NCBI GenBank assembly: GCA_025456495.1
Contig: JALOKO010000148.1
Location: 1 to 8,812, forward strand
Length of the DNA: 8,812 nucleotides
Source of the DNA: Bryobacterales bacterium
Lineage (GTDB): Bacteria > Acidobacteriota > Terriglobia > Bryobacterales > Bryobacteraceae
Reading direction: 5' to 3'
Shown: piece by piece, positions 1-5,794 of the stretch
Layout of the letters: each line of letters starts with the position of its first letter
Position numbering within the stretch: position 1 is the stretch's first letter
Translations under genes and position numbers: made by a program
Notes under the pieces: model-generated
What the model was told of the DNA's origin: nothing
The model's database searches: none
The model's input: only the letters and a program-made list of their open reading frames with translations

Positions 1-73
1 AGTAGCGGAAGCCCACCCCCTGCACCCGTCCGCGCACCACAAAGCGCCTGGCCACTGCTGTTGGTTCCTGCAT
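1..73 (-). CDS. acyP: Acylphosphatase, N-terminal 24 codons only (cut by the left window edge)
   Basis: Acylphosphatases are small (about 90 residue) cytosolic enzymes that hydrolyse the carboxyl-phosphate bond of acyl phosphates. Reading leftward from an ATG at 73, the visible peptide starts MQEPTAVARR and continues into VVRGRVQGVGFRY. That matches the family signature V-x-G-R-V-Q-G-V-G-F-R, whose arginine (here R23) binds the phosphate. An AGGAGA Shine-Dalgarno sequence sits 6 nt upstream of the ATG, which fixes the start. The HypF hydrogenase maturation protein also begins with an acylphosphatase domain, but HypF usually reads GFRP at this point, whereas GFRY is typical of the stand-alone enzyme. 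The second catalytic residue, an asparagine, lies beyond the edge and cannot be checked. The gene is divergent from the E1 gene. Confidence 0.8.
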   Translation of the reverse strand, partial: MQEPTAVARRFVVRGRVQGVGFRY

Positions 74-79
74 CGTTGA

Positions 80-85
80 TCTCCT
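80..85 (-). promoter_or_regulatory. Shine-Dalgarno site of the acylphosphatase gene
   Basis: On the minus strand this reads AGGAGA, 6 nt before the ATG at 73. It is what makes the short edge fragment convincing as a real gene start. Confidence 0.7.
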
Positions 86-108
86 ATTGTGTCCAACGCA
101 GCACCAGA

Positions 109-146
109 TGGCAAAGCCCACTCTGCCTGGCAAAGCCCACCCTGCC
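109..146. repeat. Two tandem copies of a 19-bp direct repeat
   Basis: Units at 109-127 and 128-146 begin TGGCAAAGCCCA and differ at one base (T at 123, C at 142). A degenerate third start (TGGCA) follows at 147. The repeat lies upstream of the acylphosphatase start. On the minus strand each unit contains TTGCCA, a possible -35-like hexamer. Function unknown. Confidence 0.75.
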
Positions 147-327
147 TGGCACGGTCCGCCAGGGATGCGCGCGCAGCGCGTCGCCAGCCCGCTGTCTCCC
201 TCGGCGAATCCCCGTCCCGTTCCATTTTGGTGGGAAACACCACGTAGACGTGCTGTATTCTACGGGTACGTCGCCGCGACGCGCACTTTCCCGAGCCCGA
301 TAAGAGAAATTGATGGGGCCAATGCTT

Positions 328-356
328 TTGACCCCCGCAAAGCGCCAAGCTACACT
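328..356 (+). promoter_or_regulatory. Sigma70-type promoter for the E1 gene
   Basis: TTGACC at 328-333 (5 of 6 matches to TTGACA) and TACACT at 351-356 (4 of 6 to TATAAT) are separated by 17 bp, the optimal spacing. The predicted transcription start is near 363. That gives a leader of about 20 nt carrying a Shine-Dalgarno sequence for the ATG at 383, but only about 8 nt before the in-frame ATG at 371. Inferred from sequence only. Confidence 0.5.
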
Positions 357-372
357 GAAACTTTGCGCTGAT

Positions 373-376
373 GGAG
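373..376 (+). promoter_or_regulatory. Shine-Dalgarno site that selects the ATG at 383
   Basis: GGAG (within GGAGAG) lies 6 nt before the ATG at 383. The other in-frame ATG, at 371, has no purine-rich site upstream, and the GGAG would fall inside its coding sequence. The downstream start is therefore preferred. Confidence 0.55.
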
Positions 377-382
377 AGACGG

Positions 383-2569
383 ATGGCCAGCACCGCCGGA
401 CAACAACCCGCCCGCGAAACCGCTTCCCGGCAGAGCGCCGCCGCTGAGGCTGCGCCGGTGGAAAGCCCGGGTCCGCTGCGCGGCGTTCCGGTAGAGGACC
501 TCAAGACCGCCTTCCGCACCATGTTGCTCTCCCGGGCCATCGACGACCGGGAAATCCTGATGAAGCGGCAGCAGAAGATCCACTTCCAGATCAGCGCCGC
601 AGGCCATGAGGCTATCCAGACCGCCGCCGGCATGGCGCTGCGGCCGGGCTACGACTGGTTTTTCCCGTACTATCGAGACCGCGCCAGTTCCACCGCCATG
701 GGGTGGAGCGCGCAAGCACAACTGCGGCAAGGCGTGGGCGTGCGCACCGACACCGCATCCGGCGGACGCCAGATGCCCTCCCACTGGAGCAGCCCGGAGT
801 TGCACATCGTCAGCTCGTCTTCCCCAACGGGATCGCATTACCTGCATGGGGTGGGCTGCGCGGATGCCTCCTTGCGCATGCACCCGGACCGCGATGAGGT
901 GACGCTGGTTTCCACCGGAGAGGGCGCCACCAGCCAGGGCGAGTTCTGGGAATCGTTGAACATCGCCTGCCTGCACAAGCTGCCGCTGGTGTATCTGATT
1001 CAGGACAACCAGTACGCCATCTCTGTTCCCGTGGAGGCCCAGACGGCCGGTGGCAGCATCTCGCAACTGGTGCGCAGCTTCCCCAGCCTGCACATTTTGG
1101 AGGTGGACGGGACAGACTTCATCGCCAGCTACCTGGCCATGCAGGAGGCCGTATCCTACTGCCGTCAGCGCAAGGGTCCTGCCTTTGTCCACGCCCACGT
1201 CACCCGGCCCTACTCGCATTCCCTTTCCGATGACGAACGCCACTACAAGAGCGAGGAGGAGCGGGAACGGGAGGCGCTGCGCGACCCGCTGATGCGGATG
1301 GCGGAGACGCTGGTGGCCACGGGCATCTATACCCACCAACAGGTGGAGCAGTTGCGCGTGGAGATCGAACGGGAGGTGGCGCGGCTGGAAATGGAAGTGC
1401 TGGCCGAACCGCAGCCCGACCCCAACGGCGTGCTGGAGTTCCTGTACTCGCCGATCGTTGACCCCTGCTCAACTGCCTTCGACAAGCCTGAGGACGCCAC
1501 CCCGCCCGGCGATAGCGGCGCCGAAGGCCATGGCGGCGGCGAACCACGCACGATGCTGGACTCCATCAACCTCACGCTTCACGAGGAAATGCGCCGCAAC
1601 CCGCACATGGTGGTGTTTGGCGAGGATGTGGCCGATTGCAGCCGCAGCCAGCATCTGCCGCGGGTGAAAGGCAAGGGCGGGGTATTCAAGGTCACCTTGG
1701 GCCTGCAGCGCGAGTTCGGCGACGACCGCTGTTTCAACTCCACGCTGGCGGAAGCGGCCATAGTGGGGCGGGCGCTGGGCATGGCGCTACGCGGCATGAA
1801 GCCAGTGGTGGAAATCCAGTTTTTCGACTACATCTGGCCCGCGATGATGCAGATTCGCGATGAGCTGGCCACCATGCGGTGGCGTTCCTACAATGGGTTT
1901 TCCTGTCCCATCGTCATCCGGGTGCCGATTGGCGGCTATCTGAACGGCGGGGCGGTGTACCACAGCCAAAGCGGCGAGGTGGCCTTCACCCACATTCCCG
2001 GCATCCGGGTGGTGTTCCCGTCGAATGCCAGTGACGCCTGCGGTTTGCTGCGAACCGCCATCCGCTGCGACGACCCGGTGCTCTTCCTGGAACACAAGCG
2101 GCTCTATCGCGAGCCCTACAACCGCGCGCCGCATCCCGGGCCGAACTACACAATTCCGTTTGGCAAGGCGCGCATCGCCAAACCGGGCAATGCCTTGACC
2201 GTCATCACCTACGGAGCGCTGGTACACAAGAGCTTGCAGGCGGCGGCTGAGATTGAAGCGGCTTACCCTGGACAGAGCGTGGAAGTGATTGACCTGCGCT
2301 CCCTGTCTCCGTATGACTGGGAGGCCATCCGGCACAGCGTGGAAAAGACCAACCGCGTGCTGGTGGCGCATGAGGATACGCTGAGTTGGGGCTTCGGCGC
2401 GGAAATCTCCGCCCGCATCGCGGATGAGCTCTTCCACCGGCTGGATGCCCCCGTGGGACGCGTGGCGGCCAAGGACGTGTGGGTGGCCTACAACCCGATG
2501 TTAGAGAATAGCATCCTGCCTCAGGTGCAGGACCTCACCCGGGAAATGCGGCGCATTCTGTCCTACTAA
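383..2569 (+). CDS. Fused E1 alpha/beta subunit of a thiamine-diphosphate-dependent 2-oxoacid dehydrogenase (branched-chain type)
   Basis: E1 carries out the thiamine-diphosphate-dependent decarboxylation of 2-oxoacids and reductively acylates the lipoyl group of E2. Most bacteria encode alpha and beta as two proteins; here one 728-residue chain contains both. The alpha half (about residues 36-355) shows AGHEAIQ (73-79), FFPYYRDRA (93-101), the thiamine-diphosphate/Mg motif starting GEGATSQGEF at 179 and ending in DN at 208-209, and the HSLSDDERHY loop at 279-288. A Pro/Gly/Asp-rich linker (about 360-388) leads into the beta half: FGEDV near 412, STLAEAAIVGRALG from 453, the GGYLNGGAVYHSQS block from 517 with His527, and the C-terminal transketolase-like domain with EVIDLRSLSPYD from 634. 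The motif acid is GEG rather than the usual GDG. No E2 or E3 gene is in the window. An extra in-frame ATG at 371 adds four residues; the GGAG and promoter spacing favour 383. Branched-chain versus pyruvate or acetoin specificity cannot be settled from sequence alone. Confidence 0.9.
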   Translation: MASTAGQQPARETASRQSAAAEAAPVESPGPLRGVPVEDLKTAFRTMLLSRAIDDREILMKRQQKIHFQISAAGHEAIQTAAGMALRPGYDWFFPYYRDRASSTAMGWSAQAQLRQGVGVRTDTASGGRQMPSHWSSPELHIVSSSSPTGSHYLHGVGCADASLRMHPDRDEVTLVSTGEGATSQGEFWESLNIACLHKLPLVYLIQDNQYAISVPVEAQTAGGSISQLVRSFPSLHILEVDGTDFIASYLAMQEAVSYCRQRKGPAFVHAHVTRPYSHSLSDDERHYKSEEEREREALRDPLMRMAETLVATGIYTHQQVEQLRVEIEREVARLEMEVLAEPQPDPNGVLEFLYSPIVDPCSTAFDKPEDATPPGDSGAEGHGGGEPRTMLDSINLTLHEEMRRNPHMVVFGEDVADCSRSQHLPRVKGKGGVFKVTLGLQREFGDDRCFNSTLAEAAIVGRALGMALRGMKPVVEIQFFDYIWPAMMQIRDELATMRWRSYNGFSCPIVIRVPIGGYLNGGAVYHSQSGEVAFTHIPGIRVVFPSNASDACGLLRTAIRCDDPVLFLEHKRLYREPYNRAPHPGPNYTIPFGKARIAKPGNALTVITYGALVHKSLQAAAEIEAAYPGQSVEVIDLRSLSPYDWEAIRHSVEKTNRVLVAHEDTLSWGFGAEISARIADELFHRLDAPVGRVAAKDVWVAYNPMLENSILPQVQDLTREMRRILSY

Positions 2570-2608
2570 GGATGGGCCAGCCCCAGCCACAAAGTCGCGG
2601 ATGGCTGC
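2570..2608. other. 39-bp gap between convergent genes, no clear terminator
   Basis: The E1 stop (TAA, 2567-2569) and the regulator stop (TAG, 2609-2611 on the minus strand) face each other across 39 bp. I see only a weak CAGCC/GGCTG pairing and no T-run on either strand. A rho-independent terminator is not supported, so transcripts may overlap at their 3' ends. Confidence 0.5.
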
Positions 2609-4030
2609 CTACAGGTTGTGCCTCTGCAGCCGCCGGTACAGGGCGCTGCGGCTGAGGCCGAGTGCTTCCGCGGTCTTGCTCACGTTGCCATCGAACCGCG
2701 CCAGCGCCTTCTGGATCAGCAGCTTTTCCATGTCCTCAAGACTGATGTCGTCCAGCCTGGGGCTGTCGTCCGGGTGCGGATAGACGCGCAGGTCCTCCTG
2801 GCGAATCTCCGACCCGGGGGCCATCAGCACCGCCGCCTCCACGACATGGCCCAACTCGCGCACGTTACCGGGCCAGGCGTGGCCCAACAGCACCCTCATG
2901 GCGCCGGCGCTGAAGCCTCGGATGTCCTTGCGGTACTTGGCGGCCTGCGCGGCAAGCAGCCGGGAAGCGAGGATGGGGATGTCCTCTTTGCGCTCCCGCA
3001 GCGGCGGCACCACGATTTCCACGGCATTCAATCGGTACAGCAAGTCCTGGCGGAAGTAGCCCGTATCCATGGCGCCGCGCAGGCTGCCGTTGGTGGTTGA
3101 GAGCATGCGCAGGTTCAATCGCCGTTTCTTGCAGGAACCGGCCAACTCCACTTCGCCGGACTCCAGCATCCGCACCAACCGCGCCTGGAGATTGGGCGGC
3201 AGCCCCGCGATCTCATCCAGAAACAGCGTGCCGCCATCGGCCAGTTCCAGACTGCCGATGGGAGCAACGCCCTCCAGCGCGCCATCTCCCAGGCGCCCGA
3301 AAAGCTCCGCGTCCAGGAGTTGCTGGGGCAATCCACCCAGGTGGACCGTGACCATGGGCATGGCCGCTCGGGCCGAGACCTGGTGCAGTGCGCGCGCCAC
3401 CATTCCCTTCCCGCTTCCATGCTCGCCGCTGATGAGCACGCTGGCATCGGATGGCCCCACCCTGGCAATCATGCGCATCACCGGTTGCATGGCGGCGGAC
3501 TCCGCAACCAAGTCGCGCAAGGCGGACGCTGCGGGCCACCCGGACGCCAGACAGGCCGCCGACGCGGGTTGGGCCGGTTCATCCAGGTGGAGCAACCCGG
3601 ACCGCAGCAACTGGTTCTCAACCTGTAGGCGCCGCACCAGGCGGAGGCTGTCGCGCAACTGCAATTGCGTCTGCAGGGACGCCCGCAGTCGCGCGCCGTC
3701 CCAGGGCTTGGTCTGCACGTCCCGCGCGCCCTGCAAGAGGAAGGACTCCGCTGGGATAGGGTGCGTGGCCGCGCGCAGCACAATCACCGGCAACTGCGGA
3801 TACCGCTTGACGAGTTCCGCCAGCAGGCCTTCTGCAGCGCCGCCATCCAGGGGCGTCCGCTCCGCGTAGGAAGCGTCCAGAATGGCGGCATCGCAGTCCC
3901 GGCTCGCCAGCCACGCCAGCGCCTCCTCAGGAGACTTGGCGGCGTCCACGCGATATCCATAGGCGACAAGAAATTGCGCCACCTGTTCACGGGCATCAGG
4001 TTCGTCGTCCGCAATCAAAATCGTTGGCAT
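2609..4030 (-). CDS. Orphan NtrC-family response regulator (receiver, AAA+, Fis-type HTH) without a GAFTGA motif
   Basis: A DNA-binding transcription regulator of 473 residues, the usual length of the family. The receiver domain (about 1-125) has the acidic pair D8-D9, the probable phospho-acceptor D52 and the conserved K108 before a proline; the usual Thr/Ser switch position appears to be R86. A helical linker leads to the AAA+ domain (about 175-400): Walker A GEHGSGKG at 202-209, Walker B TLFLDEI at 268-274, sensor I near 308-314, an RQDLLYRL arginine-finger segment at 327-334 and WPGNVREL at 386-393. The C-terminal Fis-type helix-turn-helix occupies about 449-473. The sigma54-contact loop, normally GAFTGA, reads GALEGV (250-255), so the protein may not activate sigma54 polymerase although its ATPase residues look intact. 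No sensor kinase gene is adjacent. An in-frame TTG at 4042 and GTG at 4033 are alternative starts; the ATG directly precedes the receiver's first strand (PTILIADDE). No well-placed Shine-Dalgarno sequence is visible. Confidence 0.9.
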   Translation of the reverse strand: MPTILIADDEPDAREQVAQFLVAYGYRVDAAKSPEEALAWLASRDCDAAILDASYAERTPLDGGAAEGLLAELVKRYPQLPVIVLRAATHPIPAESFLLQGARDVQTKPWDGARLRASLQTQLQLRDSLRLVRRLQVENQLLRSGLLHLDEPAQPASAACLASGWPAASALRDLVAESAAMQPVMRMIARVGPSDASVLISGEHGSGKGMVARALHQVSARAAMPMVTVHLGGLPQQLLDAELFGRLGDGALEGVAPIGSLELADGGTLFLDEIAGLPPNLQARLVRMLESGEVELAGSCKKRRLNLRMLSTTNGSLRGAMDTGYFRQDLLYRLNAVEIVVPPLRERKEDIPILASRLLAAQAAKYRKDIRGFSAGAMRVLLGHAWPGNVRELGHVVEAAVLMAPGSEIRQEDLRVYPHPDDSPRLDDISLEDMEKLLIQKALARFDGNVSKTAEALGLSRSALYRRLQRHNL

Positions 4031-4042
4031 CACCGACGGCAA

Positions 4043-4065
4043 GGAGGGAAGCGAATCGCCCCTCC
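4043..4065. repeat. Inverted repeat just upstream of the response-regulator gene
   Basis: The arms GGAGGG (4043-4048) and CCCTCC (4060-4065) are perfectly complementary. They enclose a second inner pair, GCGA (4051-4054) and TCGC (4056-4059), offset by two unpaired bases. In the minus-strand transcript this would be a leader hairpin whose 5' arm contains the only strong GGAGG sequence near the gene. That sequence lies too far (about 30 nt) from the ATG at 4030 to be an ordinary ribosome binding site. It could equally be a DNA dyad bound by a protein; no function is established. Confidence 0.5.
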
Positions 4066-4173
4066 TCTATGCAAACAATACGCATGAGGCTTGGATTCGT
4101 TCGCGTGGACTGCGCGCCATCGCCAGAAATTCCCTTGTTAACCCGCCCGCCGGGGACACACGCAGGAATCGAC

Positions 4174-4249
4174 GGGCGTACGGGCAGGTTGGGCGTATGG
4201 GCCGGTTGGGCGTATGGGCAGGTTGGGCGTATGGGCCGGTTGGGCGGGG
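4174..4249. repeat. Four 17-bp tandem units with ten regular G-tracts (G-quadruplex-capable)
   Basis: Units at 4174-4190, 4191-4207, 4208-4224 and 4225-4241 follow GGGCGTAYGGGCMGGTT and are trailed by GGGCGGGG to 4249. Units 2 and 4 are identical. The M position alternates A, C, A, C, so the array is really a 34-bp unit present twice with a single other difference (C versus T at unit position 8). GGG tracts recur every 8 or 9 nt with loops of 5 and 6 nt, meeting the usual G3+N1-7 pattern for a G-quadruplex on the plus strand. For the flanking minus-strand genes this is the template strand. It lies immediately after the TVNG-protein stop and about 145 bp before the regulator start. It may act as a transcription roadblock or be a simple slippage-prone repeat. 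Confidence 0.85.
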
Positions 4250-5047
4250 CTATAGATTTGCCTTCTCAATGCGAATGCCGCCGTTGACGGTGCTAAGGCG
4301 CAGCTTTGGACCGCCCGCGCCAATCCGCCCTTCCACCTTGCGGCGGGAGGTTCTGCCCTGGATGGTGATGGGGAAATCCGTCTCAATCTTTCCGTTCACG
4401 GTAGACAGCGCCACATCGGCGTTCACGGCATCGCTCACGGAGATCACGATGCGTCCGTTCACCGTGCTGAACGAGCTGTCCTGGTCCAGCTTGCCAATCC
4501 TGGCGATCACCTTCCCGTTTACCGTTGTGGCGGAGGCGCGTCCGGCGGTTTCCAGGGCGACGTCGCCATTGACGGTACTGGCATTGACGTCACCCCGCAG
4601 GCCCTTCACCGTAACCCCACCGTTCACGGTGCTGGCCGCAAGGTTAGCCTGCGTCGGCATCAGGATGACATATTGCACGCGAACTTCTGAGCGGTTCCAG
4701 CCCTGCTTGTTTTCGCGGCTGTTGCGCTCGCGGCAACCCGCCGGAAAGCTGCCATCGGCGCGGCGGTAGAGGGTACACACCACAATGCCCGCGGGTTCCT
4801 GCTCCACCTTGATCTCCACATCGCTGGTGGATCCACGACGAGCGGTCTTTTCGGCGCGCACGCTCACCGCATTGCCCGACGACGGCGATATCTGGATGTC
4901 GCCATTGATGTCCATTACCTCCAACCGCTGCCCGTTGGGTAAGGTCCCTGACCAGGAAAACACATCCGCTTGCGCCCAACCCGGCACTGCCGCCAAAAGG
5001 CCTAGCACCACCAGCAGACAGCCTGAACCGACACACCGACGAACCAT
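4250..5047 (-). CDS. Exported TVNG-repeat protein (DUF4097-like putative adhesin)
   Basis: A 265-residue protein with a signal peptide: arginines at 3-4, a hydrophobic core over about 10-22, and an AQA cleavage site near residue 27. No lipobox is visible. The mature part is a beta-repeat protein. TVNG occurs six times (140-143, 158-161, 175-178, 195-198, 216-219, 253-256), plus a degenerate DING at 47-50 and VEG at 238-240, spaced mostly 17-21 residues apart as in a beta-solenoid. This pattern is typical of DUF4097 proteins, whose biochemical role is unknown and which are often linked with ECF sigma/anti-sigma genes. Cys91 and Cys105 could form a disulfide after export. The start is well fixed by AAGGAGG at 5054-5060 (minus strand), 6 nt before the ATG. 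It lies 141 bp downstream of the TOPRIM gene on the same strand, with a possible promoter of its own in that gap. Function is inferred only at family level. Confidence 0.85.
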   Translation of the reverse strand: MVRRCVGSGCLLVVLGLLAAVPGWAQADVFSWSGTLPNGQRLEVMDINGDIQISPSSGNAVSVRAEKTARRGSTSDVEIKVEQEPAGIVVCTLYRRADGSFPAGCRERNSRENKQGWNRSEVRVQYVILMPTQANLAASTVNGGVTVKGLRGDVNASTVNGDVALETAGRASATTVNGKVIARIGKLDQDSSFSTVNGRIVISVSDAVNADVALSTVNGKIETDFPITIQGRTSRRKVEGRIGAGGPKLRLSTVNGGIRIEKANL

Positions 5048-5104
5048 TCCACGCCTCCTTCTTGGCGAACGGCGCTCACGCCGACCACGTCCTCTGGCTT
5101 GGAA

Positions 5105-5129
5105 TACGAGGCCTCACCCGGATAGTTCC
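5105..5129 (-). promoter_or_regulatory. Possible ECF-sigma-type promoter for the TVNG-repeat gene
   Basis: On the minus strand GGAAC (5129-5125) is followed after exactly 16 nt by CGTA (5108-5105), the layout of many extracytoplasmic-function sigma promoters (an AAC-type -35 and a CGT-type -10). The predicted start near 5098 leaves a leader of about 50 nt before the strong Shine-Dalgarno sequence. Motifs this short occur by chance, so this is a hypothesis; no convincing sigma70 promoter is visible in the same gap. Confidence 0.3.
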
Positions 5130-5188
5130 AAACAATTTGGCTGCGACCCCAGACGCGAACGCTGCCGGTCGCTTGAGGGCATTCCGGC

Positions 5189-5794
5189 CTAGCTCGCCAG
5201 CAGCAGTTGGGTGAGCTTGCCGTAGAGGCGGCGAAACGATGGCGCCTGGCAGGCTTCTTCCACATTTACCTTTTTGGCAAGGCGCACCTGGTCAATCGTC
5301 GGCGAGTAACGGCCGCCAGGCAGACGTTCTTTCAGCATCCCCTTCGCATCCCGGATTGCTTCAACGCCCGGTTCCGGACTGTAGGCATGGGTAAGCAGGC
5401 TCTCGTCGTCCAGAGTCTTCGACGATGCCAGAATCCACGGCTCGAACTCACGTACCGCAAACACAACTTCCACCTTCAGGTCGGGTCGCGCTGCGTTGGC
5501 GCGCTTTCGTAGCGATGGCCCCAGCGTTGCCGCGCAGTCGTCGTCGGCGTCCAGCAGCACAAGCAAACAGCCCTTGTCCATCGCGCCTTCCGCTGCAAGT
5601 TGAATGGCGGCGTCATGAACGTCTCGCTCAAGCTCGCCATCCTTGATGATCTTGTCCCTGAACCTCCGAATGGGATCCAGCACTTTCAGTCGCGTGCCGG
5701 GCGCAATGTGGGCTGCCAGTCGGTGGAGCAATGCTGGAAACGCGCGAACTTCGCCGTGGCCCTCCACGATCGTGGCGACAAAAAACTCGTGCAT
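5189..5794 (-). CDS. Stand-alone TOPRIM-domain protein (DUF4276-like), partner of the upstream ATPase
   Basis: A 201-residue protein with TOPRIM hallmarks: a first strand ending in the catalytic-type glutamate within VEGHGE (E11), and an LLVLLDADDD strand (77-86) giving the DxD pair D82/D84. The REFEPW segment (115-120) and the C-terminal Lys/Asp-rich helices fit the DUF4276 family. TOPRIM domains bind Mg2+ and in OLD-like systems act as nucleases. Start choice: GGAG at 5802-5805 (minus strand) lies 7 nt before the ATG at 5794, and the first beta strand begins at residue 4, so nothing is missing. The first 109 nt overlap the end of the ATPase frame, indicating translational coupling and one transcript. 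An ATPase paired with a separate TOPRIM protein recalls PARIS (AriA/AriB), AbiL-like and other split OLD arrangements in phage defence. Nuclease activity and a defence role are inferred. Confidence 0.8.
   Translation of the reverse strand: MHEFFVATIVEGHGEVRAFPALLHRLAAHIAPGTRLKVLDPIRRFRDKIIKDGELERDVHDAAIQLAAEGAMDKGCLLVLLDADDDCAATLGPSLRKRANAARPDLKVEVVFAVREFEPWILASSKTLDDESLLTHAYSPEPGVEAIRDAKGMLKERLPGGRYSPTIDQVRLAKKVNVEEACQAPSFRRLYGKLTQLLLAS

Larger units (their letters stand above)
74..382. other. Divergent intergenic region between acylphosphatase and the E1 gene
   Basis: About 300 bp with no convincing gene; the short open frames here have no recognisable protein features. It holds the acylphosphatase ribosome binding site (80-85), a 19-bp direct repeat (109-146) and a sigma70-type promoter facing right (328-356). 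Three short perfect dyads lie between them: TGGTG/CACCA at 228-242 with a 5-nt loop, CACGT/ACGTG at 241-252, and CGTCGC/GCGACG at 269-281. Such dyads could be regulator sites, but short ones are common in GC-rich DNA and I assign no function. Confidence 0.6.

Noticed and set aside
86..114. Minus-strand TTGCCA-N17-CACAAT promoter for the acylphosphatase gene
   Set aside because: Spacing is good, but the implied start near 79 would fall inside the ribosome binding site and leave almost no leader; not strong enough to annotate.
350..1339. Long minus-strand open frame (329 codons) opposite the E1 alpha half
   Set aside because: It is antisense to strongly conserved E1 motifs and has no recognisable domain; open antisense frames are common in GC-rich DNA.
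1787..2437. Minus-strand open frame (216 codons) opposite the E1 beta half
   Set aside because: Antisense shadow of conserved transketolase-like sequence with no supporting features.
3069..3869. Plus-strand open frame (266 codons) opposite the response regulator
   Set aside because: Its composition is Arg/Ser/Pro-rich with no family features, and it lies opposite the regulator's conserved AAA+ and receiver motifs.
4174..4249. CRISPR array
   Set aside because: Units are 17 bp and directly abutting with no unique spacers, and there are no cas genes.
4138..4386. Minus-strand frame translating the 17-bp tandem repeat into a Pro/Thr/Ala-rich peptide
   Set aside because: It overlaps the end of the TVNG-repeat gene in another frame and owes its pattern entirely to the DNA repeat; no ribosome binding site.
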